From the NCBI GenBank assembly GCA_963920765.1, contig OY987242.1:35550002-35614001 (forward strand): a stretch of DNA of 64,000 nt, given 5' to 3'. Below, one piece after another: positions 24,640 to 37,206 of the stretch (the stretch's first letter is position 1; each line of letters opens with the position of its first letter). The position numbers and the translations under genes are program-made. Origin of the DNA: Ulota crispa (lineage: Eukaryota; Streptophyta; Bryopsida; Orthotrichales; Orthotrichaceae). The notes below the pieces were generated by a model that worked only from the letters and a program-made list of their open reading frames with translations, was not told where the DNA came from and ran no database searches.

Positions 24640-24990
24640 GAAATTTTGAAGCATGAAAGAAAGATTTTTTATTTATTAACATCTACTATACTACCTGTTG
24701 TACCGACTAGATTATGCCCCCCACCCCTTATCCCTGTGCCCCCTATCCATGTGCCCCCCTATCCTCGTGTCCCCAATCCCTATGCTCCTATCCTTGTGTC
24801 CCCTATCCCAGTGCCCTCTTTTGACCGAGAGAAAGTTGTTGTGCAATTAGTAGTGACGGTGCAACTACCAATGATGGTGCAATTGCCAGTGACTTGTTGT
24901 TAACGTCTAGTGAAGCCATAGGTGATTTTCCAATGATGGTGCAACAATCATTGACATGTTTTTAACATCTAGTGAAGCCATAGGTGATTT
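24640..24990 (+). repeat. CCCCTATCC minisatellite within a Helitron-like fragment
   Basis: CCCCTATCCNTGTGC-type units run from about 24716 to 24820. The inverse of the same array is at 56605-56690. GTGCAATTGCCAGTGAC with TTAACGTCTAGTGAAGC follows (twice, 24850-24990) and links this to the family at 35.2 and 59.3 kb. Confidence 0.5.
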
Positions 24991-27200
24991 TACTTTATTC
25001 CGTTTATAACTTTCCGATCCCAATCATGCCCAACCCTCTCCTAGTCATGCCCGGCCCGAACTAACTAATAACTGATTGAATGATATTCAATTATTAATAT
25101 AGATGTAGATGGCTCTATCATTATATTGGCCAATATCTGTCATCAAATTATGTTACAAATAGTTTAGACTTTTTTCTCAAGTGCAATATGAAAGAAACAT
25201 TAATCATTTTCTCAAAAATCTCTTTAACCTATTAGAACATCTCCAACAATCCTCCACATGTCCAAGTCTCTCCAACTCCTCTCTACCTGTTTTAGAGGGA
25301 ATGGCCACTTCCATCCCCAACAATGCAAACTGCTAAGAGTAGTGCCAAGCGTTCACAAGTCAAAGAACTTTGAAAAACATTAAAGTAAGCTATGATTACC
25401 ATTAAATTTAACTTGTAGAGGGTTTAGAGGCCCCTTTCAAATATGGCTTGTTTAAAAAGAGAAAGTAAATGTAGAGGCCAACACCTCTAGAATTGGTTGC
25501 TTTTCATCTGGATTTGAGCAGGGCCTAGACATTTGGCAGGTTGCAGGAAACGCTAATAGTGTCAAAATTTAATTGTAAAGATTTTTGAGATTTTTTTGAC
25601 ACGCACTAATTTTGACCATTCTTGTAGTAAAATTTGTTGCACAAAAGTAGTTCGTTATTGAAGTACAACATGCTTATACTCTTCATGTGGTAGAGCAATT
25701 GTAGATCTATTACAAATGAAAGTTTTGGATGGCATTACCATTCATATGCCAGAAAACATAACTAAGAGTTTAATGACACATTGATGGATAAAAAACATAA
25801 TTTTTGTATGCATTAGACATGGTCACACTCATTCACTGCTCGATTGAGGCAGTTTCTCTTCTTCAGAAAGTTGTTCCCATTTCACACCACATATCAATAT
25901 AATAAACCGAAGTCTCGGGCCGACCCCGGTTTTTTCCCCGCAAGGGGTTTTTTCACTCCTCGATTGAATGCCTAGAAGAATAGATAGGAATTGAAGGTTA
26001 ACTCACACGACATCGTCCAAAAATGCAAGGTCTTCAAATGGTGAACAGCCCTCAAAACAAGGCAGATAGCATCCACATCTCCAACCCTCGTAGATCACGG
26101 GGATGTTAGATAACATCAACAGAGTACGCACATTACAAGAATCTCCTCTCCAGCCCATCTACACAACCTGAACACTCTACACCACAACTACCGTCTCCGA
26201 AAGGCTTTCCTACGAACAAAAAGACGTCAGTAGAGATTGCTGGAGAAAGGACCAATCCCAACGGTTTCATTCGAAGCCACCACTGCAACCCCAGATAATC
26301 TGAGTTGGCAACATCACTGTAACCTTCTAATCCGGTGAGATTCAAGGGGAGCTTACAGCAAAAATCATTGCCATTCTTTTGCTCCACTCTCTCAACTAGC
26401 CCTACCACACAATGGTAGTAAAGGGACCTTTTGAAGCCCTCACAAATGACCTTCTAAACAGCTAAAGAAGCAAATACAAGTGGTTGTGGAATACACCACT
26501 CCATTTATTTTTTCCCTCTCTATTGAATGAATCAGAATTTGCTAACATTTAGCTCCTAGGCTGGATTTCTTTTCAACAGATGGTTGAGAGTGTAGGAAAA
26601 CAGCCTACTAGTCACAAAGGTTCTAGAGTAGTGTTAACAACCCACCCCTTTTTCGTCCTAGATTGTAAGAGTAATGATCGAGAAACAATGATTTGTTTTC
26701 TTGAACTCAAGCTACTATGAAAACGATCTGCAGCAGTCAAAGATAAAAAAAAGGGTGTTAGATATTTAAGGTGTTCTGGATATATACCACATTCATATAT
26801 TTTAAACTATCCATACGTACATGTCCAAAAATTGCTTTGGTTGGCAAAACAATGGAAGATCATTACGAGACTTTAAAAAAAAGGTCTAAAACAAAAGACA
26901 AGCAAAACACTGGATGAATTACCATATAAAATTAGAGTCTTGTGTTCAGAATATACTTCATCTTAGAAGGTATTTGCAAGCATGAGGGGCAATTCCAAAA
27001 ATAAATGCTAAATATTCAATTTATACTTGTAGGTTAAATGCTTATATGCTCAACCATAAAATTTATAGCTTCTATAGTAGTAAATTTTCGTTTCGAGTTG
27101 CAATATGAAGAACCGTCGAGATTGTAATTTTATGGAGCTTTAAAGGTTTCTCAATAAAAAATAAAAAATAAATCGACCTTTTCCTTTTATATATTTTTTA
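24990..27200. other. Gene-free; contains a GC-richer segment with a doubtful open frame
   Basis: At 26133-26408 the minus strand is open for about 90 codons with moderately coding-like composition (…LQWWLRMKPLG…), but its frame has no upstream ATG; the only start is GTG. It could be a gene relic or a lone exon. Near 25915-25950 a short GC-rich inverted motif (CCCCGCAAGGGG) is present. Around 25230 is a fragment of the GAACATCTCCAACAA type common at transposon ends. Confidence 0.35.
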
Positions 27201-27632
27201 TCAAACTTCTCTACGTACGAGCCTAGGATGTACACCAATACACCATTTCTCTAAAATCTTCATAAATATGATATTTATACAATCACTGTGATTCTTACGA
27301 CGTACATTCCTCAAAACGAAAACTACAATTTTTTCGAAACACGTATTTTGCTCTACAACAGTGACAAGAAGTAACCAAACAAAGACACGATTTGTCGTTC
27401 TTGATCTTACTAAGATATGCATACCCGAAACCAACATAGCACCTCTAAAATCTTGACAATGCATACATCTCAATTAGCAACCCGTGCTCGAGGCTCGATA
27501 CTCTACTAAATTTATTAGGTTTACAATTTTTTTTTAAACTTTGAACTCTCAGAACTTTGGCATGTGGTATTCAAACAATACATTCTACAGCGCATTGCAA
27601 TCCTCTAACAAAGTATGTAAAGTGCGCATACC

Positions 27633-29126
27633 TCACAAGAAGGTCGTAACTTTGCCAGAGGTTTCAGTGCGCGATTCTTTAATCGCAGCCACTTTCCGGA
27701 TCATCCCTTCAATAGTCAAATCAAAAGCATCACTCTGCAGAATGTCCACAGCTCCAGGATGCTTGTAAATCACACTAGGAATCATAGAAATGAGCTTCTC
27801 ACGCATCTGGAGCACCTGAGCAGCAGGGATTTCCCGAAGAATGTCTCTCACGATACACGTCCCATTCATGATACACTCCTCCGAGATGAAAACGGAGAAG
27901 GAGCTGTAGTCATCCGGAAAATGCCACAAGTACTGCCTGGCAGCAGAGTCTCCGTGAAACAAGACGGGAATGCAGCCCGAGACGATGGAATCAATAGTGG
28001 ATCTGCGAGTGGCGGTGTCTCCACGCGGTTGCAAACAGAAATCGGCTTGCAACAAGCTCTCGTAAATAGGCTCCGGGTTGTGACCGCAGCTGATCTTGGC
28101 GCAGTCCAGCCTTGCACATTCTGAGGAGGCATTCACGCATTGGTCTGACAGAATGCCGCGGATGCTCGCCGCCATTTGTGGTCGCAGCGCGCCGGAAAAG
28201 GAGAACAAAGCGGTGCGTTCTGAGGATCGCACCTTGTCGATCCAGAGGTTTAGGCTGGTGGCTGAGGAAGGGTGGAAACCGACAGGATAGGGGATGGCTT
28301 GCTCTTGCGACCGCCATGGCCGACGCTCCAGCACCATGAAAGTCACGTTCTGAAGCTCGGTTAAATCGAACATGTGCGTCCCCCAGTTCCCTCCCCAACC
28401 TGCCCCCGGAGAGCCGAAATCCCACGCTGTTCGTCCCGCGATCATGAAGTGGTCGCGCCCGCCGTACCGATGCCAAGAATTTGCAGCGTTTTGGTTGAGC
28501 CAGGAAATCACGCCATAGCCTTGCTCTTGAGAGCGCATCGTATCGTTGTACAGGTAGGGCAAAGCATCGAGACCGGAGAAGTACGGGATGAAGAAGATGT
28601 CGGCGTCGTCTGGGGATTCTGTTAAGCAGGGGTACGCGCTCATGCGGTCGAAGAAGATGACCTCGAGCATGTAGGCGTCCGTGCGGTACCAGTCGCGGGC
28701 GAAGAGTTCCGTGGTGTTGACGATCTCGCCGAAGCCGTAGTTCTTGTAGTGCTTGCAGAAGCGAATCCATTCTACCAAGCCGCCATCGCAGTGCGTCAGT
28801 ATTTCAGTGTGGAAATTCTCCGGCATGTCGTACATGTGCACACGTCTGCCGTGACAGGCGTCCAACGTCTCGGGGGAAGAGATGTGAGAGAAGTTCGGAG
28901 CGTCGGAGGTGAAAGCGACTTTGACCGGGCTTATGCTCATCCAGATTGTGACGAGCACGATGCAAACGATGACTACACACTTCGGTGTCCATCTCTTCTT
29001 GAAGCTCGGCGGCCGATACTTCTTCGATAACATCTTCGGCGTATCTGTAAAACGTCCAATTCGCTCGCCCTGGAAATCCGAGACACCAATCCAGCTTAGT
29101 CTCGGGAAACGACGCACAGATTTCAT
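27633..29126 (-). CDS. Exostosin-family glycosyltransferase (GT47, MUR3/XLT2-like)
   Basis: An intronless 497-residue type II membrane protein. A single hydrophobic segment (about residues 50-65) follows a basic cytosolic tail (KKYRPPSFKKRW), then a short stem and an exostosin domain from about residue 93 to 450. Hallmark motifs are GGRDHF (222-227), FCLQPRGD (363-370) and SGCIPVLF (383-390); the last two form the nucleotide-sugar binding core of GT47. N-glycosylation sites lie near residues 137, 194, 260 and 332. Within GT47 the GGRDHFMIAGRTAWDF stretch and overall length fit clade A, whose characterised members (MUR3, XLT2) add galactose to xyloglucan in the Golgi; the exact acceptor is inferred only. 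The first ATG is at 29126; a second at 29033, with A at -3, lies just before the membrane anchor and is an equally likely start. GC content is far above its surroundings. Confidence 0.9.
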   Translation of the reverse strand: MKSVRRFPRLSWIGVSDFQGERIGRFTDTPKMLSKKYRPPSFKKRWTPKCVVIVCIVLVTIWMSISPVKVAFTSDAPNFSHISSPETLDACHGRRVHMYDMPENFHTEILTHCDGGLVEWIRFCKHYKNYGFGEIVNTTELFARDWYRTDAYMLEVIFFDRMSAYPCLTESPDDADIFFIPYFSGLDALPYLYNDTMRSQEQGYGVISWLNQNAANSWHRYGGRDHFMIAGRTAWDFGSPGAGWGGNWGTHMFDLTELQNVTFMVLERRPWRSQEQAIPYPVGFHPSSATSLNLWIDKVRSSERTALFSFSGALRPQMAASIRGILSDQCVNASSECARLDCAKISCGHNPEPIYESLLQADFCLQPRGDTATRRSTIDSIVSGCIPVLFHGDSAARQYLWHFPDDYSSFSVFISEECIMNGTCIVRDILREIPAAQVLQMREKLISMIPSVIYKHPGAVDILQSDAFDLTIEGMIRKVAAIKESRTETSGKVTTFL

Positions 29127-30330
29127 CACTACGCACACCAAATTGATCAATCAATCGCCAAGGACATGCAGCTCCACGATAAATTCGTGCAAGAGCAAAG
29201 TAAGCTTAGATTGTCAAGCCTCTTTTACCGTGATATTCCCGAGAAAAGCGCGTAGACTGTGAAAGTCACTAGCGAGTTGTCACGTTCATAAACCTCAATA
29301 AGAAATACAAAATCTCAATATCGCCATTGTAATTTCGCCGTCAACAAAGTTCGACAATCAAAGCGCGCCACCAATACCAGCACAAATACACAATTGCGCG
29401 CGTCTCTCGAAAAGCACTGCGGCGGAGCTTTCGAACTACGAAAACTAAAAAACAGAGACGGCGAGAAATCCAATCAAATCACTACACCAGAAATCTTGGC
29501 TCGCTCATCAAAATCGAACAACCAGACGCTCTTTATAACCAAAAACTAAGCAACGATTTGCAAAGAATGAACTCCTCCGACGACGCCGTGGTTCAAAATC
29601 GGTCTCTCACGACACACCAACCGCGGACAACGACGTGACTTAAGCTTAATCCACGCGTCCTCGAAGCTCGTCATGCACTCAAGCGCTTGAGTATTTCGAT
29701 GAGCAGAATCCAACCACGCATTATACTCAAGCACGTTCTCGCCTGTCCTGCCCTACCTTCCCCATCCCAATCACGGACACAACCTCTAGGAGCAAAAAAA
29801 AATCCAGGAACTCGCTATTTCTCGAATTCGCTATTTCTCGAATTCACTCCGGGATTCTATTGCAATGCTTCGCAAGAGCATGCGGCTATGGAACTACGGC
29901 TATCTTCGGTGTTACTAATGCGGAGAAATCGGCGATTGCGGAAGATTGCTAGAGATTGCTGGCGATTATTGGACAAAGCGAGCGATGAATCGATGGATCG
30001 GCCACAAAAAAAATGTGCTGCGCATCGAGATTGCGCCGCAGCTCAATGAAAATGGCTGCAAGTGCGATGGATTGTTGCCGTAGCTCGCAAATGGTGGCGC
30101 TCTTGCAGCGAGAGAGACGCTCCTCGTTTCTCTCGCATCGGAGGCGGAACTGCGGTGAGCTCGCAGCTCTATACCTATTGGCTCTCGCCCTTTTCACCAC
30201 GTCAGCCTATAACATACACCACCTCAGCCTATACCTTACTGGTGAGTTCCCGTGACTGCCAACGCAGCGCGTTTCGTATTGGCTGCTGCAGCGCGCCTAT
30301 TCAATAAGTCTTTTTTTCCTTCGGGTACTT
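29127..30330. promoter_or_regulatory. GC- and CpG-richer upstream region of the glycosyltransferase gene
   Basis: The 1.2 kb upstream of the start is richer in CG dinucleotides than any other non-coding part of the window and drops abruptly to AT-rich DNA after about 30330. Short frames exist on both strands but none looks coding. It is likely promoter and 5' UTR; no core element could be fixed. A direct repeat CTATTTCTCGAATTC occurs twice near 29820-29845. Confidence 0.4.
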
Positions 30331-31260
30331 CACTGGCGGGGCTCGGGTAAATATTAAATGACTACGCCAACTTGGTATTCTGGCATTATGTCCAATTATT
30401 ATTGGGGAAAGTACAAATAGGAGCATGAAAATGAAAAATATTACAAATAGTGACACAGTTCCTAAATAATTAAAAACAGGGGCACAAAATTTTTTGGGTT
30501 GAATATTGGTTGATTTGAATACATCACAAAGTCAATTTGGCAACCAAAAAAGAAATCCTAAGAAAGTAAAATTGAAAAAAAACAAAAAAGAATATCTTCT
30601 GACTATTTTGGCTCTGATATTATTGTTGATGATTGTGCTTTTGAATTTACTTCGTAGTTGAGTGCAAACTTGCAAAAAGGACTTGCATTTCTTAGGACGA
30701 TTTATTGAGACAGAAATTCCAGCTATGTTTAGACAAATGAAGCAAATTATTGGTCCTACCATTAGGTATATTCTAGATCAAACTTTGAATATTCATTGTT
30801 CCCAAAAGTGCACAATAAGGGGAATCTAAAGTAAGCACACCCATTCCTAAGAATCTACTCAATATCAAGCTCATTTGTTTAAAACCTATTTTGAAATGGA
30901 CAATCTACGTATATAATTGAGGTATATTTTCGAAACGCTTCCAGGCCGGATTTTGAAAGTATTCATAATTTATCCCTCACCACCAATGTGCTGGAAAAAC
31001 CGGCTGCTAGTTCATTGTTAGCCAGTGGAATTGGGAAAAACCTGGTTGCATTTTGAAATTGTTGGCAAAAAGTCGGTTATATTTTACTATTAAAAAATAG
31101 TATATTACTATATAAATTTTAAAAAATATCTAGGACACTTCGGCAAAAAACCAGTTGAGTACAAAAAATACGGGTTTTTAGCTGTAGAAGTCCAAAAAAT
31201 TTCCCAAACACTGCTCACCACGCGAGGTATCTATATTGAAAGACAAAACAAGGGGCATAT
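30330..31260. other. Intergenic, no gene seen
   Basis: The part 30950-31230 has repeated GG(T/C)TG..AAAAACC-type segments and ends CCCAAACACTGC, which resembles the ends of hAT-like elements, but no target duplication could be matched. Confidence 0.4.
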
Positions 31261-31262
31261 TA

Positions 31263-31678
31263 GGGCCGCTTCACACTATGGCCAGAGGTTTAGAGACCGT
31301 CAATTTCTACCAATCACAATGCAAGAAAGTAAAGACCCAAACTATGGTTGAGAGGCCGTCATTTTTTTCATAAAATAATCAAAAGTCTACAAGATCTTGG
31401 CCATTAGATTTGGAAGGGCTAATAAATGCTATGGCTTTAGACCTTGGCCTTTGAAGGTTTCACACTATGGCCATTCAAGTTGAGAGGCAGTGGAAGCTTA
31501 TTGCCAAGAGTTTGGCCTTTGGACTTGGCCTTTAGAGGCTTCACACTAAGGGAGGCCAAAGGTGTTAAAAACAATATTTTATTACCTAATTTTAGCCCAT
31601 TTCTTTGGCCTCTCAACAAAGTTTGGTCACTCAATCCCACAACCTCTTGACTTGGTTAGCCATAGTGTGAAGCGGCCC
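31263..31678. mobile_element. PIF/Harbinger (Tourist-like) MITE, 416 bp
   Basis: Perfect 20-bp terminal inverted repeats GGGCCGCTTCACACTATGGC flanked on both sides by TTA (31260-31262 and 31679-31681). The TTA duplication and GGGCC ends are typical of PIF/Harbinger. Internal copies of TTCACACTATGGCC suggest rearrangement from several units. No transposase. Confidence 0.85.
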
Positions 31679-31689
31679 TTAGTTCTCAA

Positions 31690-32348
31690 TTTTGGTAAAA
31701 TGTTAATTTGTGTGTTGTCCAAAAATTGTACAATAGTGGGGAATAGGTTTAGAACTTTGCTAGAAGATGGAACTCTTGGATAACACAAGTGTAGGATTTA
31801 GAGGGAAAATAAAAAAGAACATTGATGCCCATGATACATCTACATGCAAGTTTTTTTTTGTTTTTGTGACAAGGAGAGAGACTTAAGAAGAGGAATTTTA
31901 AACACCCAAAAAAATCTCAAAATCTAGCACCTTACCTTCATCTTTTAAAATAAATGAACAAAAAAAATTCAATGATGTGGTTAATTATCCTATATCTTTA
32001 GCTTAATTTTAAAATCTTGTTTTTCAATCTTGCATTAGAAGTTTAGGTCTAAACACTCTTAATATCTTGTTTATTTCCTCCATGCCAGTTTTGGAAAAAG
32101 CATTGCACTCTACACTAAATATTGCAATTAGGTTGCCTTAATAATTAGGTTGCCTTACCCCTAGAAAGTTACCCCATGACTCATTGCTTGGCCTCTTAGA
32201 GACCCACCTGAATTTCTAAACATTAGGGTTTCACATGGTTTACGGCTTGACCGCTGCTAGCTTGTGATCTATAGCGTCATTGTTGTTGCTAGGCCTTATT
32301 GTAGTCATTATTAATGAATATTATTGTAGTATCAATAAGTATTTTATA
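31690..32348. other. Intergenic, no gene seen
   Basis: AT-rich; no assignable feature. Confidence 0.4.
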
Positions 32349-32723
32349 GGGAATTACTATCGCGACACCCTACATTGCTAACGGGACACCCTTGTGAGCA
32401 TGAGGTTTGATAATTTAGTGCTATTTTTTATTTATCCAAGTGGTCCATCTTTGATTCAATCACGGCATTACCACCTCCTTAAAAGAAAACATGATAAATA
32501 CAATTTTTTGTTGAAATATTATTACACCAATACTATTTTTTGATGTATTTTTGCTTTAGGTACTTCAAAAGTTATATATTTTTAGTTTCAAATTTAAGCA
32601 CACCTTTTTCTTTTTTGTAGGTGAAAAAGCTGTTTTGATCCAAATAAAAAATTATTATTAAAATCACATTTTATGCTCACGAGATGTCCCATTAGCAATT
32701 TAGGGTGTTGCAATAGTAATTCC
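32349..32723. mobile_element. MITE family F3 copy 1, ~375 bp
   Basis: Left end GGGAATTACTATCGCGACAC is inverse to the right end over about 50 bp (…CACCCTANATTGCTAA..). A paralogue lies at 51489-51875 with the same order of internal motifs (CAAGTG(G/C)TCCATC, TTCAAAAGT). No coding capacity. Confidence 0.7.
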
Positions 32724-33891
32724 TTTTTAATATTGTAAAATGTCAAAAAATAAGGGTGATGTAGCCTAATTGCATTATTAGCTGGGGTTAGATGGCATAC
32801 CGTTTTGTGGGACCATGATGAAATTTTCATTTTTTTTCTGCAAACAATCATTAAATCAATTACTTGAGCCTATATTTAAATATATTAATTGTTTTTCCCC
32901 TCATTGATTCCAGGTTAAATCAGGATTTCTAAAATCAAATGTGAATTCAAAATTCCCAATTGTAATGTCCCGATGGTAAATACAGTATCTAAACCTTCAT
33001 ATTTTCTGGGCAGTGAAATAAAGGTGAGATTTCTCACTCTATCTCCACGCAAAGCGGCATGCCATGCAATCGTAGCCGCCTCTACTCTTTTTAATGAACC
33101 TTCTTTTATTAGTGTCTAACAAAAAAGGAAATTCTTATAATAAAAATAATACAGTACATATAAACTTCTAATAAAGCACTTAGTGAGTTCAAAAAAGGCA
33201 AAGATTTTCAAATAACTCAATGCTGACCTCACGGTTGCCTTTGGTTGACTGGCCAGGGGGTTTGTCTTAGGAGTTCCCCAAAGGAGGGCTCTAAAAATAA
33301 ACCAATACTTCAACCATGGAATGAAAGTCCAACAGGGCCATCCGTGCTGACTGGGCCTCTGAAATTCTAAACACACCTGGGCATGCAAACAGCCGTGTCA
33401 TAGTACACAAAAAGCAAACAAAAAGTAAGCAGATGTAGGCGAAAAGTAAGGGGGTCAGGTGGGGCTAGCAATTGCCCCCATCCTTTGCTATGGTGCCACT
33501 TCTCTTACCCCTGAGATGTACTTTTTAAAGGAGGGTCTCGGAGGAAAAAGGAGAGTGTAAATAGGTCAGTTTCTTGTGCCATTTTTGGCTCAGAAGTGAT
33601 TTAGATGCTTTTTAAAGAATCTGTGGCAGTACATATTCTTTTAAGTCATCGGTGGATGAAATCGCTGAATTCCTTCACAATCTTGAGATGATATCATATT
33701 TTTAGAACGCACGAGGACTACTTTTTAACCTTGTAATGAGTTTTCATCCAAATTCAATATATCATATTCATACCCATGGATGTAAATAACTTTGTCACTC
33801 TAACAAAGATTGCTCTTCATGAACTTATTTCGAGATAAATGATCAATTACTATTGAATAACATGGTCAAATCAAGTTAGAGATTTATGTTA
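32724..33891. other. Intergenic, no gene seen
   Basis: A fragment of family F2 (AAATGTGAATTCAAAATTCC) lies at about 32937-32957. The rest has no supported feature. Confidence 0.4.
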
Positions 33892-34280
33892 GGGATTTGA
33901 TATGTGTACCACACCTTCTTGACTATCCCACCACACCTTGGGTTAAATTTTAGATTTCTACCATCAAAAACTTGAATTTGAGAATTTGGAATTCAGATTT
34001 GGACTAGAAACCGTGATTTTGTTTAGAATCATAAAAAAATGGTTATATTTGAACAACACCCAATGAAAAAGCTTAGCTTGGGGAAAAGTATTACTTTTAC
34101 TTTTGTTTAGAAAAAGGATACGCTTTTTCATTGGATGTTGTTCAATTATATTTTTTTTTTGTAATTTTAGATAAAATCACGGTCTTTAAGTCCAAATCTG
34201 AATTCCAAATTCTCAAATTCAGGTTTTTGATGGTAGAAATCTAAAATTTACCCCGCGGTGTGGTACGCATATCAATTCCC
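33892..34280. mobile_element. Hairpin MITE family F2 copy 1, ~389 bp
   Basis: Almost the whole element is an inverted repeat: GGGATTTGATATGTGTACCA at the left is inverse to the right end GTACGCATATCAATTCCC. The arms share the stretch AATTTTAGATTTCTACCATC (left) and its inverse. Copies 2 and 3 are at 34759-35160 and 39465-39869. Confidence 0.8.
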
Positions 34281-34758
34281 TTTATTTTATTGCAACTATA
34301 TAACTTATAATAACAGTAGTGAGAACAGAGCTCGACAATAATGAAGTCGACCTCAATTATAAGAAACTACTTTTTTTCTTTATAAGGAATTTTTTATAGT
34401 TCCTTCGTCACTCTAGCGGCACCCACCCTTAAATCTTATTTACATGCAGATAAAGTAAACCAATGATAAAACCATCCGTAAAGTCAGCTATGATTAGTTA
34501 CTTTTCATCCAAAATTTGGCGTGCGTGGTTTTTCTGCGGGAAACTTTCTATCCACCCTATCTGCTTTTTCACCGATTTTTGTCTGTTTCCCAAAGGTTAA
34601 CGGGTAGCCAATGTCTAAAAGAGGTAAGAATCTAGCTAAACAAATCGCCCGCAAAAAATTTATATTTATCAGCTTCGTCACTTTGGTGTGAACTTGGTAT
34701 CAATACAAAGTTTGCAGGTTGAAATGGAAAAAGATGATAATAATAATAAGAATAATAT
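34281..34758. other. Intergenic spacer between two F2 copies
   Basis: No supported feature. Confidence 0.4.
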
Positions 34759-35160
34759 GGATTTGATATATGCACACCCAGGGTTTGTTATATGTATATG
34801 GGGTAAATTTTAGATGTTTACCATCAACAAGTTGATTTTGGAAAACTTGAATTCACATTTGAATTTAAAGAATTTAATTTAGTTTAGAACCACAAAGGAG
34901 GATACAATTGAACAACGTCAAAAAAAGCTTAGCTAGGGGTGAATTATTACTTTTATCTTTGTTTGTAAAACAAAACTAAGCTTTTTCAATAGACATTGTT
35001 CAAATGTATCCTCTTTTGTGGTTCTAGATTATACTAAGGTTTCTAAATCCAAATGTGAATTCAAATATTTCAAATTCAACTGGTTGATGGTGAATATCTA
35101 AAAGTTTTCCTCACCTCTAGTGTACATGTAACAAATCCCAAGTGTATATGTATCAATCTT
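34759..35160. mobile_element. Hairpin MITE family F2 copy 2, ~402 bp
   Basis: Same structure as copy 1: GGATTTGATATATGCACACC at the left, inverse-like right end, TAAATTTTAGATGTTTACCA in the left arm and its inverse in the right. AAGCTTAGCTAGGGG marks the loop. Confidence 0.8.
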
Positions 35161-35181
35161 CTTATACAAATTATCTTCTTA

Positions 35182-36935
35182 TCTTATATATAAAAAAGAA
35201 TACATCTGCATTTTGATTGGTTGAGAGTGTTGTGGTGCAATTGCCAATGACATGTCAACGTTTGGTGAAGCGGCTCAAACTAATTGGTTAAAAGAGAGTG
35301 TTGTGGTGTAACTTCCAATGATAAGTCATATTTTATTAATAATCACCACATGAGAGAGGGGTACATGCATAAAGTGGTTTACTTTGAGTCCTTTTAGCAA
35401 AGGACCAATAGGGGAAAGAAGGGTACATAAGTAAAGTGGTTTACACTAAGTCCTAGCGGAGGACCAATAGGGGAGAGAGACATCTCAAGGAGATCAAATA
35501 GTGTATCTATAACTAACCACGTGTATTAGATTTTTTGTCCCTTTATTTATTTTTAAATGAACTATGATTTCAACTTATGATTTTGAGCATTGTTTAACCA
35601 AGTATATAGGATTCTATTGCCAAAATCTTCAATCTTCATTTTGAGAATTTTTTGTGTATTTTTTAAACAAATTTTTCTTATATAAAATAGGGGTGTGAAA
35701 GTTAATTTCAGCTTTGCAATGTACCATTTTACTTCAAAAAATTGTAACTAATTATAATTAACAAATAAAATTATCAATAATTCAAAACATGAACTTTCAA
35801 AGTAGGAGAGTCTACTTTTTTCCCCTTTTATTAGAGTTCTAAAACATAAAATAGGGGGTCTAAAATCTTAACGAACATAATTTATAACCCCTAAACCACA
35901 AAAGTGTTCAACATTCAGTTGAAAGTTTGAATAGGTTTCTATGAAGTCATCTTTTGGCAAATATCTTTGAAATTTGAAAACAAAGTGCACACAATGAATA
36001 CATTTGTGTGAAAAAAAATACTCCAACTGGATGCTTGAGTAAAAAGTTATGCTGCACAGGAAAATTTGGGCACCTTAGGCAATTTGGGCATCTTTGGAGA
36101 ATTTTATGCCAAAGCTCTCATTAACTTTTGAAACTTGGCATGTATGTAACTAATAAAATATGGTACACAATCCTCAAAAAAAAACTTAACTCTCACATCA
36201 CATTCTAAGAGGAGTCAAAATTTGTTAACTATGTTTGGGCAATTTCAGGAGAAGATGTATTCTTCTAACTTCAAACCATATTCTCTTTCAATCTATAAAT
36301 CCAAAGCTCTTGAGTTTTGTTTGCATATTCATGATGTTTGTTTCTAATTTTTTTGTAGTTCAAATTTCAAATAAAAAAATTCCTCATTGCACAAGAAATC
36401 ATGAGAAAATGACTAGTGTGTTGCCAATTCACCGAACCTCCTTGCATTATAGTGTGATTTAGAATAAGCTAGATTCTATATTTGCTTCTAAGATTTTTCA
36501 TGAGTGAACCTAACATCATATACTTGTGAATGGTCCAAAATCTAATTTTTTTGTAAAGAAAAAATATTCTTTAGGGAGGGCTCGAAGTCTATTGACCTTG
36601 TTTTGCAAGAATGAAAAAACATTGTTTTCCTCACTTCAAACATTATAACCTCACTATTTACGTGGTCAAATGGGCTGGATTTTTTATCACACATTGCCTT
36701 ACTTGTATTTTACACTTTTGTACGGTTGAAACTCAAAAAAATTCATTTTGAATTTTAAAGATTATCAAAAAATGACAATTTGAGTTTTATTTTTCTTTGC
36801 AACATTAATCCAGCTTTATGGGGTAATGTACCCTCTAAGTGATCTCCCCAAAAGAAACATACATGCATAAAATGGTTTACATTGAGACTTTACTCTGAAT
36901 CAAATTGTTGCCTCGTTGGTACAACAAATACCTAA
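35182..36935 (+). mobile_element. Possible non-autonomous Helitron, ~1.75 kb
   Basis: It starts TCTTATATATAAAAAAG after an A and ends with a CGTTGGTACAAC hairpin (36914-36925) followed by ACCTAA. A TC 5' end, a 3' hairpin and a CTRR end are the Helitron pattern, though the base after CTAA is A rather than the expected T. Internal motifs (TTGTGGTGCAATTGCCAATG, AAAGGACCAATAGGGG) recur at 59.3-60.0 kb. No Rep/helicase protein. Confidence 0.4.
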
Positions 36936-37206
36936 ACTCTTTCCCTAATAAAAATGAAATATGAAACTACTAGATACAGAAGCAGCCGAATTTTGCTATA
37001 AAGTCTAATTATAGTAGGTTGTACCATTGTAGTATGGGTGTAGGAAATTATTTAGTAACTTACATGCCCCGTGAAAAACTGGTTGGAACTGGGGATGTCA
37101 GAAATTGGCTGGTGATGCTAAATTTTCTCCCTGAACGCTGAGGGAGAGAGTCAAGAATTTCAAAAAAACACTTACTTTTGAAAAATTACAGTGTACAGAA
37201 ATCAAC

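Noticed and set aside
26133-26408. A protein-coding gene on the minus strand
   Set aside because: No ATG in the frame and no convincing neighbouring exon; recorded only as a possible relic.
27201-27473. A 90-codon minus-strand frame downstream of the glycosyltransferase
   Set aside because: Composition is not coding-like and it lies in the probable 3' UTR; no recognisable protein.
27866-28770. Other open frames overlapping the glycosyltransferase gene
   Set aside because: They are shadows of the GC-rich coding frame; Arg-rich composition and no domain match.
29687-30307. Plus-strand frames near 29.7-30.3 kb
   Set aside because: Arg/Ser-rich random frames in a GC-rich promoter-like region; no splice-consistent model or family.
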